Shown here in pieces: positions 26,605 to 37,156 of a stretch of 64,000 nucleotides of DNA; within the stretch, counting starts at the first letter, position 1, and every line of letters starts with the position of its first letter. The DNA lies in the NCBI RefSeq assembly GCF_012939955.1, contig NZ_SPMY01000040.1:19-64018 (forward strand), given 5' to 3'. The notes below the pieces were generated by a model. That model saw only the letters and a program-made list of their open reading frames with translations. It made no database searches and was not told where the DNA came from. The position numbers and the translations under genes are program-made. This DNA comes from Candidatus Accumulibacter phosphatis (GTDB taxonomy: Bacteria; Pseudomonadota; Gammaproteobacteria; Burkholderiales; Rhodocyclaceae).

Positions 26605-27051
26605 GTGAAATCTTACAAAAAGTCCGATGCCGCCATTGCCGCCCTGACTCCGGAACAGTTTCGTGTCACTCAGCAGAGCGGCACCGAGAAACCGGGAACA
26701 GGTGAGTATCTTCACAATACCGAGCCTGGTATTTACGTGGATATCGTGTCGGGCGAACCACTGTTCGCGTCGTCAGAGATGTTTGAGTCAGGTTGTGGCT
26801 GGCCCAGCTTTGCCCGACCCATCGAGCCCGCGCATATCAATGAGCTGAGGGATGCCGGCCATGGCATGCTGCGCACCGAAGTCCGCTCCGTTCATGGCGA
26901 CAGCCACCTGGGGCACGTGTTTACGGACGGCCCCAGGGATCGTGGTGGTCTGCGCTACTGCATAAACTCGGCTTCGCTGCGCTTCATTCATCGCCATGAC
27001 ATGGAAGCTGCGGGCTATGGCGAGTACCTTGATCAAGTGGAGGACAAGTAA
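26605..27051 (+). CDS. msrB: Peptide-methionine (R)-S-oxide reductase, MsrB
   Basis: A 148-residue cytoplasmic enzyme that reduces methionine-R-sulfoxide in proteins. The MsrB fold shows [20 protein letters not shown] and [11 protein letters not shown], where the Cys is catalytic. The structural-zinc CxxC pairs of many MsrBs are absent, so this is the zinc-free form. GTG 26605 is chosen because GAGGAG lies 6 bp before it; an ATG at 26575 would add ten unrelated residues. Its TAA overlaps the msrA ATG as TAATG, so both stereospecific reductases are made together. Confidence 0.92.
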   Translation: MKSYKKSDAAIAALTPEQFRVTQQSGTEKPGTGEYLHNTEPGIYVDIVSGEPLFASSEMFESGCGWPSFARPIEPAHINELRDAGHGMLRTEVRSVHGDSHLGHVFTDGPRDRGGLRYCINSASLRFIHRHDMEAAGYGEYLDQVEDK

Positions 27052-27552
27052 TGGCCAAGGAACGCGCTGTTCTGGCGGGCGGCTGTTTTTGGGGTATGCA
27101 AGACCTGATTCGTAAGCTGCCGGGGGTTGCGGCCACCCGGGTGGGTTATACCGGCGGCGATGTTCCCAACGCCACTTATCGCAACCACGGCACGCATGCG
27201 GAAGGCATCGAGATCCTGTTCGATCCGGAACGGATTTCGTATCGCCGCATTCTGGAAGTTTTTTTTCCAGATCCACGATCCGACAACCAGAAACCGCCAA
27301 GGTAATGACCGAGGTTCATCTTACCGCTCGGCAATCTATTATGTTGACGAGGCGCAGAAGCAAGTCGCCCTTGACACCATCGCCGACGTAAACGCCTCGG
27401 GCCTATGGCCGGGCAAGGTGGTCACGGAACTCGAAGCGGTCGGCGATTTCTGGGAGGCGGAGCCCGATCATCAGGATTATCTGGAGCACGTGCCAAACGG
27501 CTACACCTGCCACTACCCGCGTGCGAACTGGGTGTTGCCAGCGCGCACCTGA
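27051..27552 (+). CDS. msrA: Peptide-methionine (S)-S-oxide reductase, MsrA (one frameshift)
   Basis: MsrA reduces methionine-S-sulfoxide. The catalytic Cys lies in GGCFWGMQ (residue 12), followed by [19 protein letters not shown] and [21 protein letters not shown]. The frame then breaks at a T8 run (27260-27267). With one T removed the sequence continues [27 protein letters not shown] and [14 protein letters not shown] to the stop at 27552, giving a normal 166-residue MsrA. The preserved second half argues for a sequence error. It is translationally coupled to msrB. Confidence 0.88.
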
Positions 27553-27898
27553 GTGAGCGGTGCCAGGGCTTCGCGATTGACGCCGCTTGACAGGTGCTCA
27601 TATACTGCCCTTGCTGGCGCTGAGTTTCCTATCTTTCATGCGCGATAAATGCTCCGCAACATCCCCGGACCCGCCTCCGGATCTGGCAGGTGCAGGCGCG
27701 CCATTCGGCTTGGCGCCACGCAGCAGGGCGACGACAATCGCCTGTTCGCGCCTATTCACGCCAATTCGGCTTGTCTTGATCGTGAGATCATTCGACAAGC
27801 CTTGCCACCCCTTCCGTCGCCAGGTGCTTCTTGCTGCTGCGCGCCGGGTCCGCGTCCGACTGCCACGCTAGTCACCACAACACAGGAGGTTTTACTGC
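27553..27898. other. 346-bp intergenic region with a possible promoter
   Basis: No gene is convincing here. TTGACG (27577-27582) and TATACT (27601-27606) are separated by 18 bp and could be a sigma-70 promoter pointing right, about 290 bp ahead of the SH3 protein gene. If used, the transcript would have a long leader. The rest shows no stem-loop or coding signal that I can support. Confidence 0.35.
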
Positions 27899-28354
27899 AT
27901 GGTTTTGAAGCACGCTGCAATACGTTTCTTCTCAATAGCCTGCTGCATGGCACTTGTTCAGTCCCCCGCGCTGGCTCGCGACATGGTCAGCATTAAGGGC
28001 TCGATCGTGAACATGCGTTCGGCGCCCAGCACTCGATCCGAAGTCATGTGGGAACTCCAGCGTGGATACCCGTTGCAGGTGCTCAAGCGCAAGGGCAGTT
28101 GGCTGCAGGTACGGGACTTCGAAAACGACAAGGGATGGGTGGCAAAGGCACTCACCAACCGCGAGCCACACTATATCGTCAAGGCGTCGGTGGCCAATAT
28201 GCGCAGCGGCCCGGGCACCCGTTATCGCATCGTCGGCAAGTCCGAACGTTACGATCTGCTGCGCACCCGTGCCGCCAAGAGCGATTGGGTGCAGGTCGAA
28301 CGCTCCGACGGCGTCAAGGGCTGGGTGGCGAAACGCCTTTTGTGGGGTTGGTAA
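27899..28354 (+). CDS. Secreted protein with two SH3-like domains
   Basis: A 151-residue exported protein. The signal peptide spans about 1-26 (FFSIACCMALVQSPALA). Two SH3_3-type domains follow (about 30-85, IVNMRSAPSTRSEVMWELQR, and 92-150, VANMRSGPGTRYRIVGKSE), each ending in GWVAKxL. Tandem bacterial SH3 domains usually bind peptidoglycan or modulate cell-wall enzymes; no catalytic domain is attached. ATG 27899 has a strong AGGAGG about 8 bp upstream. It stands alone, convergent with argP. Confidence 0.8.
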   Translation: MVLKHAAIRFFSIACCMALVQSPALARDMVSIKGSIVNMRSAPSTRSEVMWELQRGYPLQVLKRKGSWLQVRDFENDKGWVAKALTNREPHYIVKASVANMRSGPGTRYRIVGKSERYDLLRTRAAKSDWVQVERSDGVKGWVAKRLLWGW

Positions 28355-28410
28355 GTAAGTCGCCAGCCCACTGCGCAGGTTGTCCGTGCGACCACCGCCG
28401 GCTGGGCCTC

Positions 28411-28440
28411 ACGCTACGCTACGCTACGCTACGCTACGCT
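28411..28440. repeat. ACGCT pentanucleotide repeat, six copies
   Basis: ACGCT is repeated six times without interruption at 28411-28440, between the convergent SH3-protein gene and argP. The last copy overlaps the argP stop codon (TAG, read from 28441-28439), so a change in repeat number would alter the argP tail only if it shifted that stop. Being a 5-bp unit, it is a candidate slippage site. Confidence 0.9.
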
Positions 28441-29353
28441 AGCTGGCTTGTGCTTGGCGTAGCGCCTTTCCTGCCGCCTTATGCACCAGTCGGCTTAGCG
28501 ACTCTAGCGCCGACGAAGTAATCCGCCAGCGATGCCAGAACAGTGGAACGTCCAGGCAACGCGGCGCAGCGAGTTCGATCAGTTGCCCCGCTTGCAGCTG
28601 CGCCTCGGCCAGTTGTTCCGGGATCATTCCCCAGGCCATGCCGCGCAACACCGCTTCGCCAAAAGATCGGGTGGTCGGTAGGTAGTGCGTCGGCGGCTTG
28701 ATGACGGCATCGGTCAGCTGCGCCAGAAAAGCCTGTTGCAGGGCATCCTTCTTGTTGAACATCAACATCGGTGCAGCGTTCAGCGACTCGGCATTGACTC
28801 CCGCGGAGAAGTGCTGCTCGACATATGACGGTGAGGCCAGAGCCAGATAGCGCATCACGCCGAGCGCTTCGACCCGGCAACCCTGAATCGGTTTGGGGCT
28901 GGCGCTGACACCCGCCATCACCGTGCCTTCGCGCAGCAAGAGCAGCGAGTGATCCTGATCTTCGACGCGGAGATCAAGCGTAATGGCCGTGCTGGTGGCC
29001 AGATCATCGAACACCTCCAGGAACCAGCTATCGAGAGAATCGGCGTTGATCACCATCGGGATGCGCACGCTGGATGGGGCCCCAGCGCCGGCATCGACCA
29101 CGCCCAGTGCCGAGAGCGCCTCGGATTCCAGCAGGGCAAGTTCTTCCGCGTAGCGTAGCAGGGGGCGTCCGGCGGCTGTCGCCTGGCAGGGCGTGGAGCG
29201 CTGGATCAGGACCTGCCCCATGCGCTCCTCCAGCAACTTGATCCGCTGACTGATTGCCGATGGGGTCACGTTCAATTTCCGCGCAGCCAAGTCGAAACTA
29301 CCTTCGCGGAGGGTTTCGGCGAAGGCAGCCAATTGCGCGTTGTCGATCTTCAT
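28439..29353 (-). CDS. argP: LysR-family regulator ArgP
   Basis: A 304-residue LysR-type regulator of the ArgP (IciA) group. The N-terminal winged HTH (about 1-60) has QLAAFAETLREGSFDLAARKLNVTPSAISQRIKLLEERMG. The ligand-binding domain (about 90-300) carries VINADSLDSWFLEVFDDLA and EDQDHSLLLLREGTVMAGV. ArgP activates the exporter gene argO when it binds Arg and, in the Lys-bound form, traps RNA polymerase. Here it is divergent from argO across 95 bp. ATG 29353 fits family length. Confidence 0.9.
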   Translation of the reverse strand: MKIDNAQLAAFAETLREGSFDLAARKLNVTPSAISQRIKLLEERMGQVLIQRSTPCQATAAGRPLLRYAEELALLESEALSALGVVDAGAGAPSSVRIPMVINADSLDSWFLEVFDDLATSTAITLDLRVEDQDHSLLLLREGTVMAGVSASPKPIQGCRVEALGVMRYLALASPSYVEQHFSAGVNAESLNAAPMLMFNKKDALQQAFLAQLTDAVIKPPTHYLPTTRSFGEAVLRGMAWGMIPEQLAEAQLQAGQLIELAAPRCLDVPLFWHRWRITSSALESLSRLVHKAAGKALRQAQAS

Positions 29354-29448
29354 AAGTTAACAAATCTAATGAATGGTTAATAAGTTTAACTGTATTTGCT
29401 TCGTGACGAACCATAAGCTGATGCCTTGACCAACTTCACTGACAAATC
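29354..29448. promoter_or_regulatory. argP/argO divergent regulatory region
   Basis: This 95-bp gap is AT-rich compared with its surroundings and carries GTTAA (29356-29360) and TTTAAC (29385-29390) as an interrupted inverted pair, with TTAATAAG between. Such a site near the ArgP start fits a LysR-type operator for both genes. The exact T-N11-A motif was not resolved by eye. Confidence 0.45.
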
Positions 29449-30048
29449 ATGCCCTCTGACCTGATTGCCGGATTCCTGTCCGGTGCTGTCCTCATCGTCG
29501 CCATTGGTGCTCAGAACTCCTACCTGCTTCGCCAGGGTCTCCGACGCGAACACGTCCTGCCACTGGTGCTTTTCTGCGCCAGCGCCGACGCCCTGCTGAT
29601 CGTGGCCGGCATTGCTGGATTGGGGGTGGCGATCGAAAGCCAGCCAGCGTTCCTCAGCATCGCTCGCTACGGCGGGGCGGCATTCTTGCTCGTTTACGGA
29701 CTGCTGTCGGCGCGGCGTGCCTGCAAACCAGAACAACTGATCCTCGACGCCGGGACCCGCTTACCGCTTGGTGTTGCCATGGCCACCTGTCTCGGCTTTA
29801 CCTTTCTGAATCCGCATGTCTATCTGGATACGGTGATTCTTCTCGGCTCGCTGGCCAGCCAGAGAGAAGAAGGACGCTGGAGTTTTGGCGCGGGAGCTGT
29901 TGGTGCGAGCTTTGTTTGGTTCTTTGCGCTCGGTTACGGGGCGCGTTTTATGGCCCCGCTGTTCGCCAAACCCCTCTCCTGGCGCATCCTCGACTCAATG
30001 ATCAGCATGACGATGCTTGGCCTCGGTAGTCTGTTGATTCTGGAGTAG
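29449..30048 (+). CDS. argO: LysE/ArgO-type amino acid exporter
   Basis: A 199-residue LysE-superfamily membrane protein with six predicted helices that exports basic amino acids. The family signature is present: GAVLIVAIGAQNSYLLRQGLRREHVLP near the N-terminus, then CLGFTFLNPHVYLDTVILLGS. It is divergent from argP, the usual arrangement for argP-argO or lysG-lysE pairs, so Arg or Lys excess should induce it through ArgP. Confidence 0.9.
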   Translation: MPSDLIAGFLSGAVLIVAIGAQNSYLLRQGLRREHVLPLVLFCASADALLIVAGIAGLGVAIESQPAFLSIARYGGAAFLLVYGLLSARRACKPEQLILDAGTRLPLGVAMATCLGFTFLNPHVYLDTVILLGSLASQREEGRWSFGAGAVGASFVWFFALGYGARFMAPLFAKPLSWRILDSMISMTMLGLGSLLILE

Positions 30049-30173
30049 CCAACCTGCTAGTACTGCTTGATGGATCATTGCTGCACGGGGCTTCTGCGTG
30101 CGCCAGAGCCCGGGCAAGTGCTCGGCAAAAATTTTCCTTGCCGGGTTTTTGGGGCTTGCCTTTTTGCTGAAAG

Positions 30174-30189
30174 CTGTATAAAACTACAG
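30174..30189 (+). promoter_or_regulatory. LexA (SOS) box
   Basis: CTGTATAAAACTACAG matches the CTGT-N8-ACAG SOS operator used in beta- and gammaproteobacteria. It lies 19 bp before the lexA ATG, so LexA would repress itself and the downstream imuA-imuB genes. Confidence 0.85.
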
Positions 30190-30207
30190 TCTTGACGACA
30201 GGAGCTC

Positions 30208-30825
30208 ATGACCATGACCAGAGGTGCATCGCTTACCCCGCGACAACAGGAAATTCTCGACTTCATCCGTAACACGCTGGAGATTCTTGGTGCGCCCCCG
30301 ACCCGGGCCGAAATCGCCAACGCCTTCGGATTCGCCTCGCACAATGCCGCTGAGGAGCACCTCAAGGCGCTGGCCAAGAAAGGCATCATCATTCTCGAAC
30401 CAGGTTCGGCGCGCGGCATTCGCCTGGTCGAACAGCTCGGTTTGCCGCTGATCGGCAGCGTTGCTGCCGGTAGTCCGATTCTGGCGGTGGAAAACGTACA
30501 GCGCCGTTATACGGTCGATCCCAGTCTGTTCAAGCCGCGTGCCGACTTTCTCTTGCGCGTGCGCGGCCTGTCGATGATCAACGCCGGCATTCTGGACGGG
30601 GATCTGCTCGCCGTGCACCGCAGCAGCGAAGCGCGCAACGGCCAGATTGTCGTTGCTCGGCTCGATGACGAGGTGACGGTCAAGCGTTTTCGCCAGCAGG
30701 GAGGGACGGTCGAGCTGATCGCCGAAAACCCCGATTTCGAACCGATCGTCGTCGATTCTGAAGCGCAAACACTGGCTATCGAAGGCATCGCTGTCGGCGT
30801 GATCCGCGGCAGCGAAACGATGTGA
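30208..30825 (+). CDS. lexA: SOS repressor LexA
   Basis: A 205-residue repressor. N-terminal winged HTH (about 1-70): [17 protein letters not shown] and [27 protein letters not shown]. Cleavage site AAG (in IGSVAAGSP). Catalytic Ser in [12 protein letters not shown] and Lys in EVTVKRF of the S24 peptidase domain. It represses DNA-damage genes until RecA filaments trigger self-cleavage. ATG 30208 has AGGAG ahead and the SOS box directly upstream; another ATG two codons later is possible. It heads the lexA-imuA-imuB cassette. Confidence 0.96.
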   Translation: MTMTRGASLTPRQQEILDFIRNTLEILGAPPTRAEIANAFGFASHNAAEEHLKALAKKGIIILEPGSARGIRLVEQLGLPLIGSVAAGSPILAVENVQRRYTVDPSLFKPRADFLLRVRGLSMINAGILDGDLLAVHRSSEARNGQIVVARLDDEVTVKRFRQQGGTVELIAENPDFEPIVVDSEAQTLAIEGIAVGVIRGSETM

Positions 30826-30870
30826 GAGCCCGTTGGCCTCTCCCAGTCTTTCATACCTTCGAGCCCCGCC

Positions 30871-31578
30871 ATGCCTTCATCGCTGACGCTTGCGCATGTT
30901 CTTGATCGCCCGGATGTCTGGCGCGGCGATACGCTGGCCAGAACACCCTTACCCGGTGTGCCGACGGGCTTTGCCGAACTTGACCGCGAGCTGCCCGGCG
31001 GCGGCTGGCCGCGTGGCGGCTTGACCGAAATTCTGCCCTTGCGTCGGGGCATTGGCGAACTGAGTTTGCTACTGCCAGCGCTGGCGCGACTGTCGAGCGA
31101 CGAACTTGCCTGGCTCGTTTGTGTCGCCTCGCCGCATCCGCTGCATGCGCCAGCACTGCATGAATCCGGTATTGATTTGTCGCGTCTGCTGGTGGCCAGC
31201 GCGCCCGGTCGGGACACTGCCTGGGTCTGCGAACGCTCACTCGCTACCGATGGTGTTGGCGCAGTGGTCGCCTGGCTACCGGAAGTTCAGAGCAGCACAC
31301 TGCGTCGGCTGCAGCTTGCTGCCGAGAGTAGTCGCACACTTCTGTTCGTTTTTCGTCCGGCAGCCTGTGCCAGCCAATCCTCGCCGGCGCCGCTGCGGCT
31401 GGCGCTCGAAGGCGAGGGGGATAAGCTGATCGTTCGTCTTCTCAAACGCCGTGGCGGTGCGCTGTCAGCGTCCCTGCCGATTAGCATTCAACGCCCGCTG
31501 TGCCGGCATCATGCTCTGGCTTGCCCTGTACCTGTCACGCCTGCCGCTCGAAGTCTTTCCCAGCCTGCCGTCGCCTAA
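30871..31578 (+). CDS. imuA: ImuA, translesion-synthesis accessory protein
   Basis: A 235-residue RecA/SulA-like protein of the imuA-imuB(-dnaE2) mutagenesis cassette. It shows the ImuA N-terminal pattern VPTGFAELDRELPGGGWPRGGLTEIL, FCAx-type central strands (ELAWLVCVASPHPLHAPAL) and VVAWLPEVQSSTLRRLQLAAESS, and a basic C-terminus. The exact function is unknown; it works with ImuB and DnaE2 in damage-induced mutagenesis. It lies 45 bp after lexA and overlaps imuB by 68 bp. Confidence 0.85.
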   Translation: MPSSLTLAHVLDRPDVWRGDTLARTPLPGVPTGFAELDRELPGGGWPRGGLTEILPLRRGIGELSLLLPALARLSSDELAWLVCVASPHPLHAPALHESGIDLSRLLVASAPGRDTAWVCERSLATDGVGAVVAWLPEVQSSTLRRLQLAAESSRTLLFVFRPAACASQSSPAPLRLALEGEGDKLIVRLLKRRGGALSASLPISIQRPLCRHHALACPVPVTPAARSLSQPAVA

Positions 31579-32996
31579 AGCCATCGTCGGCCGTGAACGT
31601 ATTGTCGTCGCCGACCAGGCGGCGACTTTGGCTGGCGTACTGCCTGGGTTGCGCTTGGCCGAGGCGTGGGCTTTTGTGCCCACGCTGGCTGTGCAGCAGC
31701 GTGACTTCGCGCGTGAGCAGCAAGCCTTGACCCGGCTCGCCTGCTGGGCAGGCGGCTTCACCTCGGAAATCTGCTGCCTTCCCCCCCCAGACACTGCTGC
31801 TGGAAGTGGCAGGATCCTTGCGTCTTTTCGGCGGCGCCACGGCGCTCTTCGAAGGCGTTGTCAGTGGCTGCGCCGAGCAGGGCTTTGCTCCGCAAGCGGC
31901 ACTGGCGCCGACGCCGCTCGCTGCGCAGTGGCTGGCGCTTGCCGGTGACCATGAGCCCTGTCTCGACATCGGCGAATTGCCGCTGCGCCTTGGCAGACTG
32001 CCGCTGGCGGCTCTCGACTTCTCGCCGCAAAACCAGGCTCGCCTCGGCAGTTTTGGTGCGCGCCTGCTCGCTGATGTGCTGGCTCTGCCGCGCGCAGGCC
32101 TGGCACGCCGACTCGGTGCCGGTTTTGTCGCTGATCTGGCGCGTGCGCTCGGCGATTTGCCGGATCCGCGGGCGCGCTTTGTTTTTCCGGAGCGTTTTGC
32201 CGAGCGACTGGAACTGCCGACGCGGACAGACAATGCGCTTGCTCTCGGTTTTGCCGGGGGTCGCTTGATCGCCAGTTTATGTGGTTGGCTTGCGGCACGT
32301 GCTGAGGGGGTCAGTGAATGCCATTTCGAGTTTGCGCACGAGCACTCTGCGAGGCGGCGATCGAGCACTGTTCTGAGCCTCGGCTTGAGCACTTCCACGC
32401 GCGACCGCGAACGCATCTCCCGGCTACTTATCGAGCGCCTGCAACGACTCCAACTGCCCGCCGCTGTCGAGTCGATCAGCTTGCGAGCCGAGGCGCCGGA
32501 GGCACTACCCGGACGTACGAACAGCCTGTTCGGCGAGCGCGGCGAGGGCGCTGGCGGTGAGTCGTTGGCCGCCTTGGTCGAGCGCCTGCAGGCGCGTCTT
32601 GGCAGCGCTAGCGTGCATGCGCTTGCGGCGGTGGACGAGCACCGCCCGGAAAACGCCTCGCGACCAGTCAAGCCTGCTCTGCCGGCCGGAGAGAAAACGG
32701 CAGCGAAGTTGTCTGCTGCTCCAGATCTATCGGAGAAAGCGTCTGGCCCCCGTCCCTTGTGGCTTCTGGCCAGACCCCTGGCCTTGCGCGAAATGGCCGG
32801 TCGGCCGCAGTGTGGAGGCTCCTTGCGCCTGCTTGCCGGGCCGGAGCGTATCGAAAGTGGCTGGTGGGATGCCAGCGAGCCTGCTGCGCTTGGCGATGTG
32901 CGTCGCGACTACTTTGTTGCCATTTCGATGCGAAACGAGTGGCTATGGATTTTTCGTTGCCGGGCAGGGTGGTTTCTGCACGGCGTGTTTGCCTGA
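31511..32996 (+). CDS. imuB: ImuB, Y-family polymerase-like protein (one frameshift)
   Basis: ImuB resembles Y-family polymerases but lacks catalytic residues in known members and acts as the clamp-binding hub of the mutasome. The ATG at 31511 begins MLWLALYLSRLPLEVFPSL. A C8 run (31781-31788) breaks the frame at EICCLPP. With one C removed it continues QTLLLEVAGSLRLFGG to the stop at 32996, giving 494 residues. The second part has RLGSFGARLLADVLALPRAGLARRLG and HEHSARRRSSTVLSLG, both ImuB-like. DnaE2, usually next, is not there: the next gene is a hemerythrin. Confidence 0.85.
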
Positions 32997-33084
32997 AAAC
33001 GCGCGATTTAACTGGTGCTTTTCGATCACCCTTTTTATACTGTGATTATTCTTGCAATCGACCGTCCACTCGCGGAGCCTGAGC

Positions 33085-33486
33085 ATGGAGTACCCCCTTA
33101 CTGGCTTGTTACCGACGGCTCTTCTGATCGATCTGCCCGAAATCGATGTCCAGCACGAGGAGATCTTTCGCCGTATCGAGACCCTCAAGAACTCATCCTT
33201 TGGCAGCGGACCCGTATCCCTCGACGAGTTTCACAGCCTGCTCGACTATCTGGAGTGGCACTTCGCCAGCGAGGAGCGCCTTGCGCGCCAACTCGGCGTC
33301 GACTTTGCCGATCATACCAGCGCCCATGACGAGAACCTGCGTATGCTACGCAAGGGACTCGCCGCCGTGCATGACGGTTTGCAGGATGTTCACTCCTTCC
33401 TGCGTTATGCGGAATACTGGTTCGAGCGTCATATCACCGACGAAGACAAGCCTTTCGCCGCCAGACTACGGGAGCGTATTGCCTGA
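33085..33486 (+). CDS. Bacteriohemerythrin
   Basis: A 133-residue single-domain hemerythrin that binds O2 at a di-iron site. Ligands seen: His in EIDVQHEEIF, HFASEE (HxxxE), HTSAHDENL (HxxxH) and HITDEDKPF (HxxxxD), the full set of the family. ATG 33085 is preceded by a weak ribosome site. TATACT at 33036-33041 could be a -10 element, though no clear -35 is found. It stands alone between imuB and pgi. It may carry O2 or act in oxygen sensing in a microaerobic organism. Confidence 0.9.
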   Translation: MEYPLTGLLPTALLIDLPEIDVQHEEIFRRIETLKNSSFGSGPVSLDEFHSLLDYLEWHFASEERLARQLGVDFADHTSAHDENLRMLRKGLAAVHDGLQDVHSFLRYAEYWFERHITDEDKPFAARLRERIA

Positions 33487-33762
33487 GGCCTTGAGCTGCT
33501 CGCGGCTTGTCGTCGCCAGCCTGCGGAATGACGCTCCACTACGATCGAATATGCCTTGCGAGACTTCCCGGAAACGCTCCTGTGGAGTGCCCCTGGAAGT
33601 CGCTTTCGAGGCGCTCGCCGCGCATTCTTTTTTTGCGTTCTTTCGAGCATTCTGGCAAGCTGATAAGCGGAACAGCATATGTTGTCATATTTGATTGCAG
33701 GCCCCTTTTAATCGGCCATTTGTAGATGGCCTGACCACTTTTTTGATGAGCCCGTACCGACC

Positions 33763-35397
33763 ATGAACATTACCTCTTCAGCTGCCTGGAAGGCCCTTGA
33801 AGCGCACCGGCAATCGCTCTCGCCGGTGCATCTCAGACAACTCTTCGCCAGCAACCCGGATCGCGTCGCTGCACTCTCGCTAAGCTTTGCTGACATCCTT
33901 TATGATTTCTCGAAGCAGCGCATGGATTCGGCGACGCTCCCCCTGCTGCTCGAGCTGACCAAGGAAGTTGGACTTGCCGAGGCAACGGCACGAATGTTCA
34001 GCGGCGAGAAGATCAATGTCAGCGAAGATCGCTCGGTGCTGCACGTCGCCTTGCGGCGATCGGACGCGCCGTTTCCCAGTGCCGACTTCGACGTCATGGC
34101 CGAGGTCTTGCCGACGCGCCAGCGCATGGCCGCCTTCGCCGAGCGTATTCGTGCTGGCCAGGCGCTTGGCTTTACCGGCATGCCGATTCGTACGGTCGTC
34201 AATATCGGCATCGGGGGCTCTGACCTCGGACCGAAAATGCTCGCTTACGCCCTGCGTTCAATTTCGCATCCGGCACTTGCGGTGCATTATGTCTCCAACC
34301 TCGATAGCGCCCAGCTGGCGCCGCTCCTGCAAACGCTTGACCCGCGCACGACGCTTTTCCTGCTTGCCAGCAAGACCTTCACCACTCAGGAAACGATGCT
34401 CAATGCGCAAACCGCGCGCAGCTGGCTGGTCGCCAACCTCGGTGATGCCGCCGCCGTTGCCCTGCATTTTGCGGCCTTGACGGCCAAACCCGAGCGGGCG
34501 GTCGACTTCGGGATCAACGAGGACTCGGTCTTTCCTCTCTGGGACTGGGTCGGTGGCCGTTTTTCGCTGTGGTCGGCAGTTGGCCTGGCCTTGATGATCG
34601 CCATCGGTCCGCAGGCCTATGACGAGCTGCTGGCCGGCGCCGAGCGCATGGACGAGCATTTCCGCAGCACGCCCTGCGAGCGCAACCTGCCTGTGGTGAT
34701 GGCCTTGATCGGGATCTGGAACACCAACTTCCTGGGCGCGACGACCAACGCCGTGTTGCCCTACAACGAGTCACTGCGCTACTTCCCGTCCTTCCTGCAG
34801 CAACTCGAAATGGAGAGCAACGGCAAGTCCGTCGGGATTGATGGCCAGCCGCTCGCGCATGCTTCGAATCCCATCGTCTGGGGGGAGCTCGGCAACAACG
34901 GCCAGCACGCGTTCTTCCAGCTTCTCCACCAGGGTGGACGATTGGTACCCTGCGATTTCATCGCCGCCGTGCGCTCGGACTACCCCTTGCCAGGACATCA
35001 GGAGGCGCTGCTCGCCAACTGCTTCGCACAGAGCGCGGCCCTGGCGTTCGGCAAGACCGAGGATGAGGCACGCAGTGAGCTGAGTGGCACCCTGTCGCCC
35101 GAGAAACTCGCGGAACTCCTGCCGCACAAGGTCTTTGCCGGCAATCAGCCGTCGTCCACGCTGCTTATGTCGCGGCTTGACCCGCAAACGCTCGGTGCCC
35201 TGGTGGCACTTTACGAACACAAGGTATTCGTGCAGGGCGCTATCTGGGGACTCAATTCCTTCGACCAGTGGGGTGTCGAGCTTGGCAAGGCGGTGGCCAA
35301 CAGCATTCTGCCTGCGCTGAGCGATGAACAGCTGGCGAAAAAACTCGATGCATCGACGCAAGGGCTGCTGGCCTTCACCCGGCAGCATATTGCCTGA
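33763..35397 (+). CDS. pgi: Glucose-6-phosphate isomerase
   Basis: A 544-residue cytoplasmic isomerase interconverting glucose-6-P and fructose-6-P. PGI signatures are visible: SKTFTTQETMLNA, the first motif VGGRFSLWSAVGL, QQLEMESNGKSV with the catalytic Glu, and the second motif AIWGLNSFDQWGVELGK. Length matches the family. ATG 33763 fits. It begins a pgi-pgm-glgC-glgA run that takes fructose-6-P to ADP-glucose and glycogen. Confidence 0.95.
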   Translation: MNITSSAAWKALEAHRQSLSPVHLRQLFASNPDRVAALSLSFADILYDFSKQRMDSATLPLLLELTKEVGLAEATARMFSGEKINVSEDRSVLHVALRRSDAPFPSADFDVMAEVLPTRQRMAAFAERIRAGQALGFTGMPIRTVVNIGIGGSDLGPKMLAYALRSISHPALAVHYVSNLDSAQLAPLLQTLDPRTTLFLLASKTFTTQETMLNAQTARSWLVANLGDAAAVALHFAALTAKPERAVDFGINEDSVFPLWDWVGGRFSLWSAVGLALMIAIGPQAYDELLAGAERMDEHFRSTPCERNLPVVMALIGIWNTNFLGATTNAVLPYNESLRYFPSFLQQLEMESNGKSVGIDGQPLAHASNPIVWGELGNNGQHAFFQLLHQGGRLVPCDFIAAVRSDYPLPGHQEALLANCFAQSAALAFGKTEDEARSELSGTLSPEKLAELLPHKVFAGNQPSSTLLMSRLDPQTLGALVALYEHKVFVQGAIWGLNSFDQWGVELGKAVANSILPALSDEQLAKKLDASTQGLLAFTRQHIA

Positions 35398-37095
<1,698 letters not shown>

Positions 37096-37156
37096 AAAGG
37101 GTGATGGCTGTTGGCCACCAAATGCAGTGAATGCAGTATGAAAAGGGGTAGAGAAA

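Noticed and set aside
27587-27606. TTGACA at 27587 with TATACT at 27601 as a promoter
   Set aside because: The spacer is only 8 bp; the alternative TTGACG at 27577 gives 18 bp and is preferred.
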